Of a stretch of 15,687 nucleotides of DNA, positions 6,338-13,842 are shown piece by piece. The translations under genes and the position numbers were made by a program. The DNA is from an uncultured Tannerella sp. (GTDB lineage Bacteria; Bacteroidota; Bacteroidia; Bacteroidales; Tannerellaceae), in contig CALHPT010000327.1 of the NCBI GenBank assembly GCA_938036405.1, forward strand, positions 1-15,687, in the 5' to 3' direction. The notes beneath the pieces are model-generated. The model saw only the letters and a list, made by a program, of their open reading frames with translations, was not told the DNA's origin and did not search any database. Each line of letters begins with the position of its first letter. The stretch's first letter is position 1.

Positions 6338-7510
6338 GTCGGACACGGCTTGCTTGAGATCGTCGAAGAGGTCGTCGGGGTCTTCGAGGCCGATGGAGAG
6401 GCGGATGAGATCCTCCTTGATGTCCATGTCGCGGCGTTGCGCTTCGGTGAAGTTGCCGAAGATGGTGCTGGCCGGGTGGATAGCGAGGGATTTATTGTCG
6501 AAGAGGTTCGTGGCGCGGCGGACGAGCTGGAGGCGGTCGATGAAGCGGAAGCAAGCATCGCGGTCGGCGAGCTCGATGGTGAGCATGGCGCCGGCGGTGT
6601 CGCCAAACTGTTGGCGAGCCAGGTCGTGGTAGGGGTTGTCGGGCAGGCCGACGTAGTTCACTGCGCGGACGGCAGGGAGCTCGCGGAGGCGTTCGGCCAG
6701 GCGGAGAGCGCTGGTGGCCTGGATGCGATAACGGGCGTCGAGCGTCTCGAGTCCGATGGTCTGCATGTAGGCTACGTGAGGCGTCATGTAGGCGCCGAAG
6801 TTGAAGAGCATCTCGGTGCGCATGCGGCGGCCAAAGTCGGGCGTGGTGCCGTAGTCGGCCACGAGTCCGCCGATGGAGGTGGCGCCGCCGGAGAGGTATT
6901 TGGTGGTGGAGACGATCTCGACGTCAATGCCGAGTGCGCGGGCGTCAAAGCAGGTGAAGGGGATGAGCGTGGTGTCAGCCATGAGAGGCACGCCACGGCT
7001 ACGGGTGATGCGCGAGAGGGCGCGGAGGTCGGCCACCTCCATCTGCGGATTGGTGATGATCTCGAGGAAGAGGGCGCAGGTGCGGTCGTCGATGGCCTGC
7101 TCCACGGCGCGGAGGTCGGTCAGGTCGCAGAGCACGGGCTCGATGCCAAACCGCCGGAGTGTGCCGGTGATGAGGGAGTAGGTGTTCCCGAAAAGATGGC
7201 GCGAGGTGACGATCTTCTGTCCAGCCTCGGCGACAGCCAAGAGGGCGTTGCTGATGGCGGCCATGCCGGAGCTGAGCGCGATGACGTCGGTGGCGCCGGT
7301 GAGTGCGCGAACCTTATTCTCGAAGAAAGTCACGGTGGGGTTCATGACACGCGAATAGTCCGGGTCGTCGGTGCGACCACAGAAGGCATCGGTCATGCTG
7401 AGGGCGTCGCCAAACTCGTAGGCTGCGGTGTGATAGACGGGCATGCTCAGGGAGCTGTAGGCGTCCGGGCGCTGAAATTGGGTGTGGATAGCTTGGGTTT
7501 GCTTCTTCAT
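6335..7510 (-). CDS. Cys/Met metabolism PLP-dependent enzyme (MetB/OAH sulfhydrylase family)
   Basis: This 391-residue protein belongs to the gamma-family of PLP enzymes that includes cystathionine gamma-synthase, cystathionine gamma-lyase, methionine gamma-lyase and O-acetylhomoserine sulfhydrylase. Seen: Y52 and R54 in DYSRVMNPT, which bind PLP phosphate from the partner subunit; SSGMAA at 80-85; D179 in ADTT; Schiff-base lysine K204 in STTKYLSGG; HPAST at 345-349; R370 in IRLSIG. HLFGNTYSL at 105-113 recalls sulfhydrylases and gamma-synthases. The start at 7510 leaves a normal N-terminus and fits the promoter. With the C-S lyase gene downstream it makes a plausible transsulfuration or sulfide-forming pair. 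Which of the family reactions it performs is not decided by what I can see. Confidence 0.9.
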   Translation of the reverse strand: MKKQTQAIHTQFQRPDAYSSLSMPVYHTAAYEFGDALSMTDAFCGRTDDPDYSRVMNPTVTFFENKVRALTGATDVIALSSGMAAISNALLAVAEAGQKIVTSRHLFGNTYSLITGTLRRFGIEPVLCDLTDLRAVEQAIDDRTCALFLEIITNPQMEVADLRALSRITRSRGVPLMADTTLIPFTCFDARALGIDVEIVSTTKYLSGGATSIGGLVADYGTTPDFGRRMRTEMLFNFGAYMTPHVAYMQTIGLETLDARYRIQATSALRLAERLRELPAVRAVNYVGLPDNPYHDLARQQFGDTAGAMLTIELADRDACFRFIDRLQLVRRATNLFDNKSLAIHPASTIFGNFTEAQRRDMDIKEDLIRLSIGLEDPDDLFDDLKQAVSD

Positions 7511-7556
7511 TCTTCGTTTACTGTATATGTATATGCGTTCGTTCTTGAAAACGGCG

Positions 7557-7564
7557 CAAAAATA
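7557..7564 (-). promoter_or_regulatory. predicted -7 box of the PLP enzyme operon
   Basis: TATTTTTG on the minus strand fits TAnnTTTG. The implied start near 7550 gives a leader of about 40 nt to the ATG at 7510. No good -33 box is found at 19-20 bp; the region there is the pyrimidine tail of the preceding terminator. Confidence 0.45.
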
Positions 7565-7570
7565 GATATA

Positions 7571-7620
7571 AAGAAGAGAGAAAGCCGGCGATGCAGTGTA
7601 TCTACTGACATCGTCGGCTT
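7571..7620 (-). terminator. intrinsic terminator of the TPR protein gene
   Basis: A 12-bp stem (7609-7620 with 7582-7593, one wobble) continues with 4 more pairs (7604-7607 with 7594-7597) after a one-base bulge and closes a 6-nt loop. On the minus strand it is followed by a pyrimidine tail (TTTCTCTCTTCTTT). It is the strongest terminator in the left half and separates the TPR gene from the PLP pair. Confidence 0.75.
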
Positions 7621-7727
7621 CGATTTAGAATAATCTTCTGCTTACGGGGCTATTCTCCGACTATGAGAGGCATGCAGCCCCTGCTTCGGGCGGGCAGCGC
7701 AGGATGGCGGTTCTGCACAGCTTCCTC

Positions 7728-9908
7728 TTAATGGTCGGGTTGCATCTCTTCCTCAGGAAGGACGAACTGCATCTCATCGCGCATGAGGGCGATCTCCTCT
7801 AGGTCTATACCAGCACGAATCAACGCAGAACGATCGGCGTCGAAGAGGTTGGCGAAGAAGCCGAAGTCCTTCCCCGCGGCGGCTTGCAAGTAGTAGGCGT
7901 AGGCCTCCTTGACGTGACCCGAAGCCCACTCCGTATGGCCGGCATTGAGATAGTCCTCCGGCTGCGGCTGCTCGGCGATGAGCTTGCGATAGCTGGCGCG
8001 CGCCTGATCGTACTTGCCAAGAACGAATGAGCACCAAGCCACACCGCGCCCTCCCTTAGCGTTGGTCGGGTCGAGGTAGTCGACCTTGAAATAGTATTTC
8101 AGCGCCTCGTCGTACATCTTCTGCTCCAGGTAGCAGTGGCCGATGTGGAGCAGTACGGACAGGTTGTCAGGCTCCAGCCGCTCGTGGCGGAGCAGGAATT
8201 CGAGGGCACGGGCGGGCTGCTTGAGGGCGCGATAGCAGGCAGCGATACGCCGGAGGAGCCATTTGCTGTCGGGGTTGATCAGCTCGGCGCGGAGGTATTC
8301 GCGCAGGGCGCCATCCACGTCGCCGATCGACTGGAGACAGTAGCCGAGCTTCTGGTGGAGCATCTCGCTGTCGCCCTCGCCTCGCTGGAGCAACTCCTCG
8401 TAGATGGGTCGGGCGTCATCGGGGTATCCCTTGCGGAGGTAGACCTCGGCGATGCGGAGGAGTGTCTCGGCGTCGCTGAGGTAGGGCTGAAGGATGGGGA
8501 GGCGGTGGAAGTCGAGGCCGCAATTGAAGATGTCGTCGAAGTCGCCACGGCCGGGATGGAGCTTGTAGAAACGGTAGAGGTTACGGATGTAGAGGCCGAT
8601 GAGTCGCTCCTCGTGCTTGCCGCGATCGCCCAGTTCGGCGGCCTCCTGCTCTCGGAGTTGGGAGAAGTCGCCACGGAGCTGCTCGCCCAGCGCGCGCCGT
8701 TGTGCGTCAGGCAGGTGAAGTATGCTGAAGCAGAAGGAATACTTGTCAGAGTCGCACATGAAGGCGGCCAAGCTCAGGACTCCGTCGGCAAAGCTGTCGC
8801 CGTTGTGATCGCGGAGGGCCGTGTGGTGAGGGGTGAAAGGCAGGAACCAGTTGCCCGTCTCGTGGAAGAAGGGGAAGCGTTTGAGCGGTCCGAAGGTGGT
8901 ATGAAGCAGATCGATGCCTTCCTCTTGCAATTCGCCGTATTCACGCATCCAGGCTGACAGCTTGTCGCTCCGCCCAACCATGCGCTCCATCCATTCGGGG
9001 TTCATCTCCTCGCCGGCAATCTCTTTGAGGAAGTCCGTCGTAGGGCCCTTGCCGCCTTGTGTGGTCAGCTTCATGATCTCGGGCAGGATCTCGTCTTTGA
9101 GTCGATGGGCCACCTTCTCCGTTTCGCGGGTGAGGATGAAGCGGACGATGACGGAGGAGAGTCGGCGGCGGAAGTCGGGCATCTCGGCCAGCATCTCGAG
9201 TCGCTCCCGCACCTCGGGATAAAGCTCCAATCGGTCGCTGTACGTGTAAAGCGTGAGGCAGATGGCCACGAGCGCTTGCAGACTGACGTTGACCGTGTCG
9301 GCATCGGAGAGTGCGGCGGCGTCAAAGAGCAAACGCATCTTCTCTCGGTCGAACGACACTTGCAGGCCGAGCAGAAGAGCGGAAACGAGGAGTGTCTTCA
9401 CGTCAGTAGGGAACGAACGGCTGCACAGCGCTTCACGTAGGGCGGACGCGGTGTCGACGTCGATAAATTCGGTCGTCCAGAGCGCGTCGAAGAGACGATT
9501 GGCCGCAGACTCGCCGTGCTCACGATCGCCGGCCTCAGCGTAAAGCGCCACCTGCCGCAGGATGGACGTGATGCCAATGCCCGCATAGCGGACGGAGCGA
9601 CGGACGGAGTAATAAGTAGCGGGTGAGATGTCGCCAAAAGCTGCGTGACGGACGGCGTCGGCCAGCTCATAGGCACGGCGACGGATGTCGGCACGGATGC
9701 GGTGACGCGTCGGGTCGTTGGAGCCTTCGACGTAGTAGTGCAACATATATCTATATGTGTTCTGTAGCTCCTCGACTCGGGAGGTGAAGGCGTGTTGGCC
9801 GGTGACGGTGATGAAGATGGTGAGCAGGTCGAAAGCCTCTTTCATCTGGCCATTGTCGAGTCGCTTGACAAGATTCTTGTACGTGTGAGTAAGCTCTTGG
9901 AGGGTCAT
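7728..9908 (-). CDS. large cytosolic tetratricopeptide repeat protein
   Basis: I do not recognise a named family for the whole 726-residue protein. The C-terminal third holds about six TPR units between residues 480 and 680: AETLLRIAEVYLRKG, SEMLHQKLGYCLQSIG, KWLLRRIAACYRALK, LSVLLHIGHCYLEQK, AKGGRGVAWCSFVLG and DYLNAGHTEWASG, each with the usual small residues and a Pro near the end of helix B. Residues 1-475 look mostly alpha-helical, are rich in Arg and Leu and show no motif I know; 340-400 (FGPLKRFPFFHETGNWFLPF, then DSDKYSFCFS) is the most distinctive part. There is no signal peptide or membrane segment, so it is probably cytosolic and binds other proteins. It is monocistronic, with a strong terminator behind it. 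Confidence 0.9.
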   Translation of the reverse strand: MTLQELTHTYKNLVKRLDNGQMKEAFDLLTIFITVTGQHAFTSRVEELQNTYRYMLHYYVEGSNDPTRHRIRADIRRRAYELADAVRHAAFGDISPATYYSVRRSVRYAGIGITSILRQVALYAEAGDREHGESAANRLFDALWTTEFIDVDTASALREALCSRSFPTDVKTLLVSALLLGLQVSFDREKMRLLFDAAALSDADTVNVSLQALVAICLTLYTYSDRLELYPEVRERLEMLAEMPDFRRRLSSVIVRFILTRETEKVAHRLKDEILPEIMKLTTQGGKGPTTDFLKEIAGEEMNPEWMERMVGRSDKLSAWMREYGELQEEGIDLLHTTFGPLKRFPFFHETGNWFLPFTPHHTALRDHNGDSFADGVLSLAAFMCDSDKYSFCFSILHLPDAQRRALGEQLRGDFSQLREQEAAELGDRGKHEERLIGLYIRNLYRFYKLHPGRGDFDDIFNCGLDFHRLPILQPYLSDAETLLRIAEVYLRKGYPDDARPIYEELLQRGEGDSEMLHQKLGYCLQSIGDVDGALREYLRAELINPDSKWLLRRIAACYRALKQPARALEFLLRHERLEPDNLSVLLHIGHCYLEQKMYDEALKYYFKVDYLDPTNAKGGRGVAWCSFVLGKYDQARASYRKLIAEQPQPEDYLNAGHTEWASGHVKEAYAYYLQAAAGKDFGFFANLFDADRSALIRAGIDLEEIALMRDEMQFVLPEEEMQPDH

Positions 9909-10135
9909 TGGGGTGGGTTATATAATGGGGGTGAGGGTAGTTCGCATGAAGTAAAATGCCATCAAGATTTACAAATGCCATGCCAAAAGGCGGGTCGTTT
10001 CGTTGCTGATCAACCGTGTATCTGCGTGCCACCGCCTCTTCGTATCACAACAGGGAGGAAAGGGCTGACAGATGGGCAAACCCTCACCGAAGGCAGAGCG
10101 TATAGGTTCCCTCACGTTCGTTTTTCGCGCCTTCA
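9909..10135. other. divergent intergenic region, TPR gene side
   Basis: This is the left part of the 341-bp gap between the divergent TPR and ppa genes. No clear TAnnTTTG box faces the TPR gene; the nearest candidate on the minus strand, TACTTCAT near 9950, is poor. The word AAATGCCAT occurs twice (near 9954 and 9973). No coding region was recognised. Confidence 0.4.
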
Positions 10136-10166
10136 TTTTCCGCTTTTCCCATTCGGCCTACTTTTG
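10136..10166 (+). promoter_or_regulatory. predicted ppa-pncB promoter
   Basis: TACTTTTG (10159-10166) fits the -7 box TAnnTTTG, and TTTTC (10136-10140) stands 18-19 bp upstream as a -33-like box. The transcript would start near 10172, giving a leader of about 77 nt. Confidence 0.6.
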
Positions 10167-10171
10167 TCGCG

Positions 10172-10200
10172 CGTTGGGGAGGAAAGATTACTCCTCAACG
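10172..10200 (+). other. hairpin at the 5' end of the ppa-pncB mRNA
   Basis: A 10-bp stem (10172-10181 with 10191-10200, one wobble) with a 9-nt loop begins at the predicted transcription start. Such a 5' hairpin may protect the mRNA from decay or act in early control. The remaining leader to the ATG at 10250 is unstructured and AT-rich. Confidence 0.55.
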
Positions 10201-10249
10201 AATGAAAGTGGTATCCAAGTGATTTTTATCCCTATTTATTTCGACAGAT

Positions 10250-10918
10250 ATGTACAACAAACTGAACGACACCATCACTAGACTGATGGGGCTGCGCTAC
10301 CGCTCGCATCCGTGGCACGGCATTGAGGTGGGCAAGGAGGCCCCGCAAGTGATCACGGCATTTATTGAAATGGTGCCCACGGACACGGTGAAGTATGAAC
10401 TGAACAAGGTGAACGGCTTCCTCTGCATCGACCGTCCGCAGCGCTACTCGAACGTCGTGCCGGCGCTCTACGGCTTCATTCCGCAGAGTTATTGCGGAGA
10501 GGGCTTCGCCAAGTACTGCATGGACCAGCTCAAGCGAGAGAATATCATGGGCGACCATGACCCTCTGGACATCTGTATCCTGACCGAGAAGGACATCGCC
10601 CACGGCGACATCATCGCCTCCGTGCGACCCATCGGCGGACTGCGCATGCTGGACGGTAACGCGGCGGACGACAAGATCATCGCCGTGCTGCAAAACGACG
10701 CTACGTATGATTCATACAACGACATCGGCGACCTGCCCAAGATTGTCCTGGAGCGACTCAAGCATTACTTCCTTACCTACAAGGACATGCCGGGCGAGAA
10801 GAAAAAGAACGTCGAGATAGCCAACGAATACGGCCGCGAGGAGGCTTACGAGGTGATCCGACACTGCCTCGAGGACTACAAGGTCTACCTCGACGAAATG
10901 CACGACATCTTACGATAA
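10250..10918 (+). CDS. ppa: family I inorganic pyrophosphatase
   Basis: It hydrolyses pyrophosphate to two phosphates in the cytoplasm, which drives biosynthetic reactions forward. The 222 residues exceed the 175 of E. coli Ppa, with an N-terminal extension and a longer C-terminus. Active-site landmarks: K48 and E50 in VKYELNK; R62 in DRPQRY; Y74 in ALYGFIPQSY; the family signature D-x-D-P-x-D as D102, D104 and D107 (here DHDPLD, with His in place of the usual Gly); D135, D140 and K142 in the segment ending DDKIIAV. The ATG at 10250 fits the promoter and leader. The pncB start follows 12 bp after the stop, so the two are cotranscribed; PncB releases the pyrophosphate that this enzyme removes. 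Confidence 0.93.
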   Translation: MYNKLNDTITRLMGLRYRSHPWHGIEVGKEAPQVITAFIEMVPTDTVKYELNKVNGFLCIDRPQRYSNVVPALYGFIPQSYCGEGFAKYCMDQLKRENIMGDHDPLDICILTEKDIAHGDIIASVRPIGGLRMLDGNAADDKIIAVLQNDATYDSYNDIGDLPKIVLERLKHYFLTYKDMPGEKKKNVEIANEYGREEAYEVIRHCLEDYKVYLDEMHDILR

Positions 10919-10930
10919 AAGACTACAGAC

Positions 10931-12091
10931 ATGATCATTCGCGATTTTACGGACAACGATCTGTACAAATTCAGCGTCATGAACGCCATCCAAAAGAAGT
11001 TCCCCGACGCGGAGGTCGTCTATCGCTTCGTCAACCGTGGCGAGACGCCCTTCCCCGAGGGCTTCGGCGAGGCCCTGCGCCGCGAGGTGGACGCCATGCG
11101 CACGCTCTTCTTGACGGACACGGCCGAGGCCTTCATGCGCCGTCGCTGCTACTATTTCGACAATGTCTTTTTCGACCTCCTCAAAGGCTTCCGCTTCAAC
11201 CCCGCCGAAGTCACGGTGGTGCAAGAAGGCGGGCGACTGGAGGTCGAAGTGCGCGGACTGTGGTATCGCACGGTGCTCTGGGAGGTGCCCCTCATGGCCA
11301 TGATCTCCGAGCTCTATTACCGCATGACGGGCGCCACGCCCGCGGCCGACGCCGACGATCGCGCACGCGCCAAAGCGCGCCGCTTCGAGGAGCTGGGCGC
11401 TGAGCTGTCGGAGTTCGGCACCCGAAGACGCTTCTCGTTCGAGGTGCAGGACCGCGTCATCGGCATCCTCAAGGAGTGCATGCCGCGCGTGCTCAACGGC
11501 ACATCGAACGTCTACCTGGCCATGCTCCACGACCTCATCCCCATGGGCACCCACCCGCACGAATGGTTCATGTATCACGGCGCCCACTACGGCTACCGCG
11601 TGGCCAACGAGATGGCGATGGAGAACTGGGTCGACGTCTACGACGGTTACCTCGGCATCGCCCTGCCCGACACCTTCACCTCGACCGACTTCTTCAAGAG
11701 CTTCTCCACCAAATACGCCAAGCTCTTCGACGGCCTGCGCTGCGACAGCGGCGACCCCTTCGAGTTCACCGAGCGCGCCCTCAGCTACTACGAGCGCCAC
11801 CGCATCGACCCGAAAAAGAAGACCGTCGTCTACAGCGACAGCCTCGACCTCGAAGCCATCGCCCGCATCAAGGGCCACGTGGCCGGCCGCCTGCACGACG
11901 TCTACGGCGTCGGCACCTTCCTCACCAACGACGTCGGCGTGCAGCCCCTCAACATCGTCATCAAGCTCTTCGAGGTCAAGCCCAAGGGCGAAACGGACTT
12001 CCTGCCCGTGGTCAAGCTCTCCGACTCCCCCGGCAAGCACACCGGCGACCCGGACGAGATCGACCTCTGCAAGCGCATGCTGAAACTCTGA
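10931..12091 (+). CDS. pncB: nicotinate phosphoribosyltransferase
   Basis: PncB makes nicotinate mononucleotide from nicotinate and PRPP, with coupled ATP hydrolysis, in the Preiss-Handler route to NAD. The 386 residues are close to E. coli PncB (400). Seen: TDNDLYKFSM-like start (DNDLYKFSV at 8-16), EFGTRRR at 161-167, GTSNVYLA at 190-197, MGTHPHEW at 205-212, where H210 matches the histidine that is phosphorylated by ATP in the enterobacterial enzyme, RCDSGDP at 270-276, YSDSLD at 301-306, GVGTFLTND at 326-334 and VKLSDSPGKHTGDP near the C-terminus. It is the second gene of the ppa-pncB unit. The unit ends at a hairpin and T-run about 55 bp after the stop. Confidence 0.96.
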   Translation: MIIRDFTDNDLYKFSVMNAIQKKFPDAEVVYRFVNRGETPFPEGFGEALRREVDAMRTLFLTDTAEAFMRRRCYYFDNVFFDLLKGFRFNPAEVTVVQEGGRLEVEVRGLWYRTVLWEVPLMAMISELYYRMTGATPAADADDRARAKARRFEELGAELSEFGTRRRFSFEVQDRVIGILKECMPRVLNGTSNVYLAMLHDLIPMGTHPHEWFMYHGAHYGYRVANEMAMENWVDVYDGYLGIALPDTFTSTDFFKSFSTKYAKLFDGLRCDSGDPFEFTERALSYYERHRIDPKKKTVVYSDSLDLEAIARIKGHVAGRLHDVYGVGTFLTNDVGVQPLNIVIKLFEVKPKGETDFLPVVKLSDSPGKHTGDPDEIDLCKRMLKL

Positions 12092-12129
12092 TCTGATGCG
12101 CGCCGCAGCCTCCGAAGACCCTCTTGTAA

Positions 12130-12339
12130 CGACTGTTTTTTACTGGTGCATGAGTAAATTTTGCTCGTGCACCGAACTTTTTTGCTCGCGCGCCGTAGTT
12201 TTTACCTCGCGCGCCAAACTTTTTTGCTCACGCGCCGTAGTTTTATTCGGCGCGCCGTAGTTTTTACCTCGCACGCCGAACTTTTTTGCTCGCACGCCGA
12301 TTTTTTTTGCTCGCGCGCCATACTTTTTACCTCAAAACC
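12130..12339 (+). repeat. array of tandem 21-bp units, terminator-like
   Basis: At least seven adjoining units start at 12173, 12194, 12215, 12236 (20 bp), 12256, 12277 and 12298; degenerate copies lie before (from 12130) and after (12319). Two subtypes occur: A is CGAAC, T6, GCTC, GCGCGC; B is CGTAG, T5, ACCTC, GCGCGC. Their order from 12130 is B A A B A B B A A B. Each unit joins a GC-rich self-complementary end to a T-tract, so neighbouring GCGCGC ends can pair and are followed by T-runs; the pair 12231-12236 with 12249-12254, followed by CCGTAG and T5, is a clear example. The array fills the gap between pncB and DUF4924, and no good promoter for the downstream genes was found in it. Confidence 0.85.
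12145..12183 (+). terminator. intrinsic terminator of ppa-pncB, first module of the repeat array
   Basis: A 10-bp stem (12145-12154 with 12164-12173, one wobble) closes a 9-nt loop and is followed after GAAC by T6 (12178-12183). The stem is made from the two most divergent, upstream copies of the 21-bp repeat, so the array itself starts as a terminator. Confidence 0.7.
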
Positions 12340-12354
12340 CATCTTCCCGCAGAT

Positions 12355-12897
12355 ATGATCATAGCCGAACAGAAGAGACAAGAGAACATCGTCGAGTACC
12401 TTTTATATATGTGGCAGGTGGAAGACCTGATCCGGGCCAACGCCCTCGACAGCGACCGCATCCGCCGCACCCTCGTGGCCCGTTACGACGTGGCCGACGA
12501 CGTGCGCGAACGCATCGCCCAGTGGTATGACAATCTGGCAGACATGATGCGCAGCGAAGGCGTCGTCGAGCACGGCCACCTACAGATCAACCGCAACGTG
12601 GTGATCCTCCTCAACGACCTCCACCTCTCCCTCCTCCGCAATCCGCAGGAGACCACCTACGGCGCGCTCTATTACAAGGCTCTGCCCTCCATCGTCCGCC
12701 TCCGCGCCAAGTCCGGCGGCGCCGAGATGACCGAGATCGAGACCTGCCTCACCGCCCTCTACGGCTATCTGATGCTCCGCCTCCAAGGCGCACCCGTCAG
12801 CCCCGAAACGCTCGAGGCCGTCCGCGAAATCAACCTCATGCTCACCTTCCTGGCAGAGAAATACAAGGAGGAGCGCGACATCACTCACCCTCATTAA
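12355..12897 (+). CDS. DUF4924 family protein
   Basis: This 180-residue protein matches the Bacteroidetes-restricted DUF4924 family, recognisable from the N-terminal EYLLYMWQVEDLIRA at 14-28. Its function is unknown to me. It looks all-alpha, has no signal peptide or membrane segment, and carries a charged C-terminus (EKYKEERDITHPH). The ORF stays open upstream through the 21-bp repeats, but the ATG at 12355 gives the usual family N-terminus; the longer version would only translate repeat DNA. rfbD starts 9 bp after its stop, and prfC follows, so the three are probably one transcript. Confidence 0.88.
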   Translation: MIIAEQKRQENIVEYLLYMWQVEDLIRANALDSDRIRRTLVARYDVADDVRERIAQWYDNLADMMRSEGVVEHGHLQINRNVVILLNDLHLSLLRNPQETTYGALYYKALPSIVRLRAKSGGAEMTEIETCLTALYGYLMLRLQGAPVSPETLEAVREINLMLTFLAEKYKEERDITHPH

Positions 12898-12920
12898 TCA
12901 TTCACTATGAATCATTCACT
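12896..12920 (+). repeat. 11-bp direct repeat around the rfbD start
   Basis: AATCATTCACT occurs at 12896-12906 and again at 12910-12920, separated by the ATG at 12907. The first copy overlaps the TAA stop of DUF4924. The second copy precedes a further in-frame ATG at 12925. Confidence 0.85.
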
Positions 12921-13797
12921 CGACATGATCCCCGTACTCGTCACCGGCGCCCGCGGCCAGTTGGGCGACGCCATCCGCCGCCGCATCTACCGCCACCCGA
13001 ACTACGTCTTCACCCTGACCGACATCGACGAACTCGACCTCTGCGACAACAACGCCGTCGCCGACTTTGTCCGCCGCGGCCGCTACGCCTACATCATCAA
13101 TTGCGCCGCCTACACCGCCGTCGATCGCGCCGAAAGCGACGCCGAACGCTGCCTCCAGATCAACCGCGACGCCGTCGGCCACCTCGCCACGGCCGCCCGC
13201 GAAGTCGGCGCACGCATGATTCACATCTCCACCGATTACGTCTTCGACGGCCGCGCCAAGCGCCCCTACCGCGAGGACGACACCCCGTCGCCCACCTCCG
13301 TCTACGGCCGCACGAAGCTCGCCGGCGAGCACGTCCTGCTCGAGGCACTACCCACCGACACCGCCATCCTCCGCACCGCGTGGCTCTACTCCGAAGTCGG
13401 CAACAACTTCGTCAAGACCATGCTCCGCCTCGGCGCCGAGCGCCCCGAGATCCGCGTCGTGAACGATCAAATCGGCTCGCCCACCTACGCCGGCGACCTG
13501 GCTGAGGCCGTGCTCCACATCCTCACCGCGCCCACCTTCCACCCCGGCGTCTATCATTACACCAACGAGGGCACCTGCAGCTGGTACGACTTCGCCTGCC
13601 ACATCCTCCGCGTCGCCCACCCCACGTGCATCGTCCGCCCCATCCCCACCGCGGACTATCCCACACCCGCCGCGCGCCCCGCCTACAGTGTCCTCGACAA
13701 GACCCGAATCCGCACCGTCTACGGCCTGTCCATCCCCCGCTGGCAAGACAGCCTCGACCGCTGCCTCCATCATTTCATGGACGCCGCCTCCCTCTAA
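12907..13797 (+). CDS. rfbD: dTDP-4-dehydrorhamnose reductase
   Basis: RmlD/RfbD performs the last step of dTDP-L-rhamnose synthesis, reducing dTDP-6-deoxy-L-lyxo-4-hexulose with NAD(P)H; rhamnose serves surface polysaccharides. The protein has 296 residues (E. coli: 299) and the fold of extended short-chain dehydrogenases: nucleotide motif GARGQLG at 14-20, NCAAYTAVD at 65-73, STDYVFDG at 108-115, catalytic Y133 and K137 in SVYGRTK, RTAWLY at 156-161, and QIGSPTYA at 188-195. Two starts compete: the ATG at 12907, used here, and the ATG at 12925, which gives 290 residues and an N-terminus (MIPVLVTGARGQLG) closer to the family pattern. rfbA, rfbB and rfbC are not in the window, so this gene stands apart from a polysaccharide cluster. 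Confidence 0.94.
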   Translation: MNHSLDMIPVLVTGARGQLGDAIRRRIYRHPNYVFTLTDIDELDLCDNNAVADFVRRGRYAYIINCAAYTAVDRAESDAERCLQINRDAVGHLATAAREVGARMIHISTDYVFDGRAKRPYREDDTPSPTSVYGRTKLAGEHVLLEALPTDTAILRTAWLYSEVGNNFVKTMLRLGAERPEIRVVNDQIGSPTYAGDLAEAVLHILTAPTFHPGVYHYTNEGTCSWYDFACHILRVAHPTCIVRPIPTADYPTPAARPAYSVLDKTRIRTVYGLSIPRWQDSLDRCLHHFMDAASL

Positions 13798-13842
13798 CTA
13801 CTACTCACTTCCTCTGACTACTTCAAACTCCCCCCTCCCCTT

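Noticed and set aside
6350..7633. Plus-strand ORF of 427 codons opposite the Cys/Met PLP enzyme
   Set aside because: Composition is extremely rich in Gly, Ala, Val and Glu and it mirrors the enzyme gene codon by codon; no domain is visible.
9743..9758. Inverted repeat ACATATA-TC-TATATGT as an operator
   Set aside because: It lies inside the TPR coding region and is explained by Tyr-, Arg- and Met-coding triplets.
12173..12318. CRISPR array
   Set aside because: The units adjoin directly with no unique spacers, and no cas genes are present.
12161..12358. 65-codon ORF with a seven-residue repeat across the 21-bp array
   Set aside because: The peptide periodicity follows automatically from a 21-bp DNA unit; the start would be TTG, one 20-bp unit shifts the frame, and no signal supports translation.
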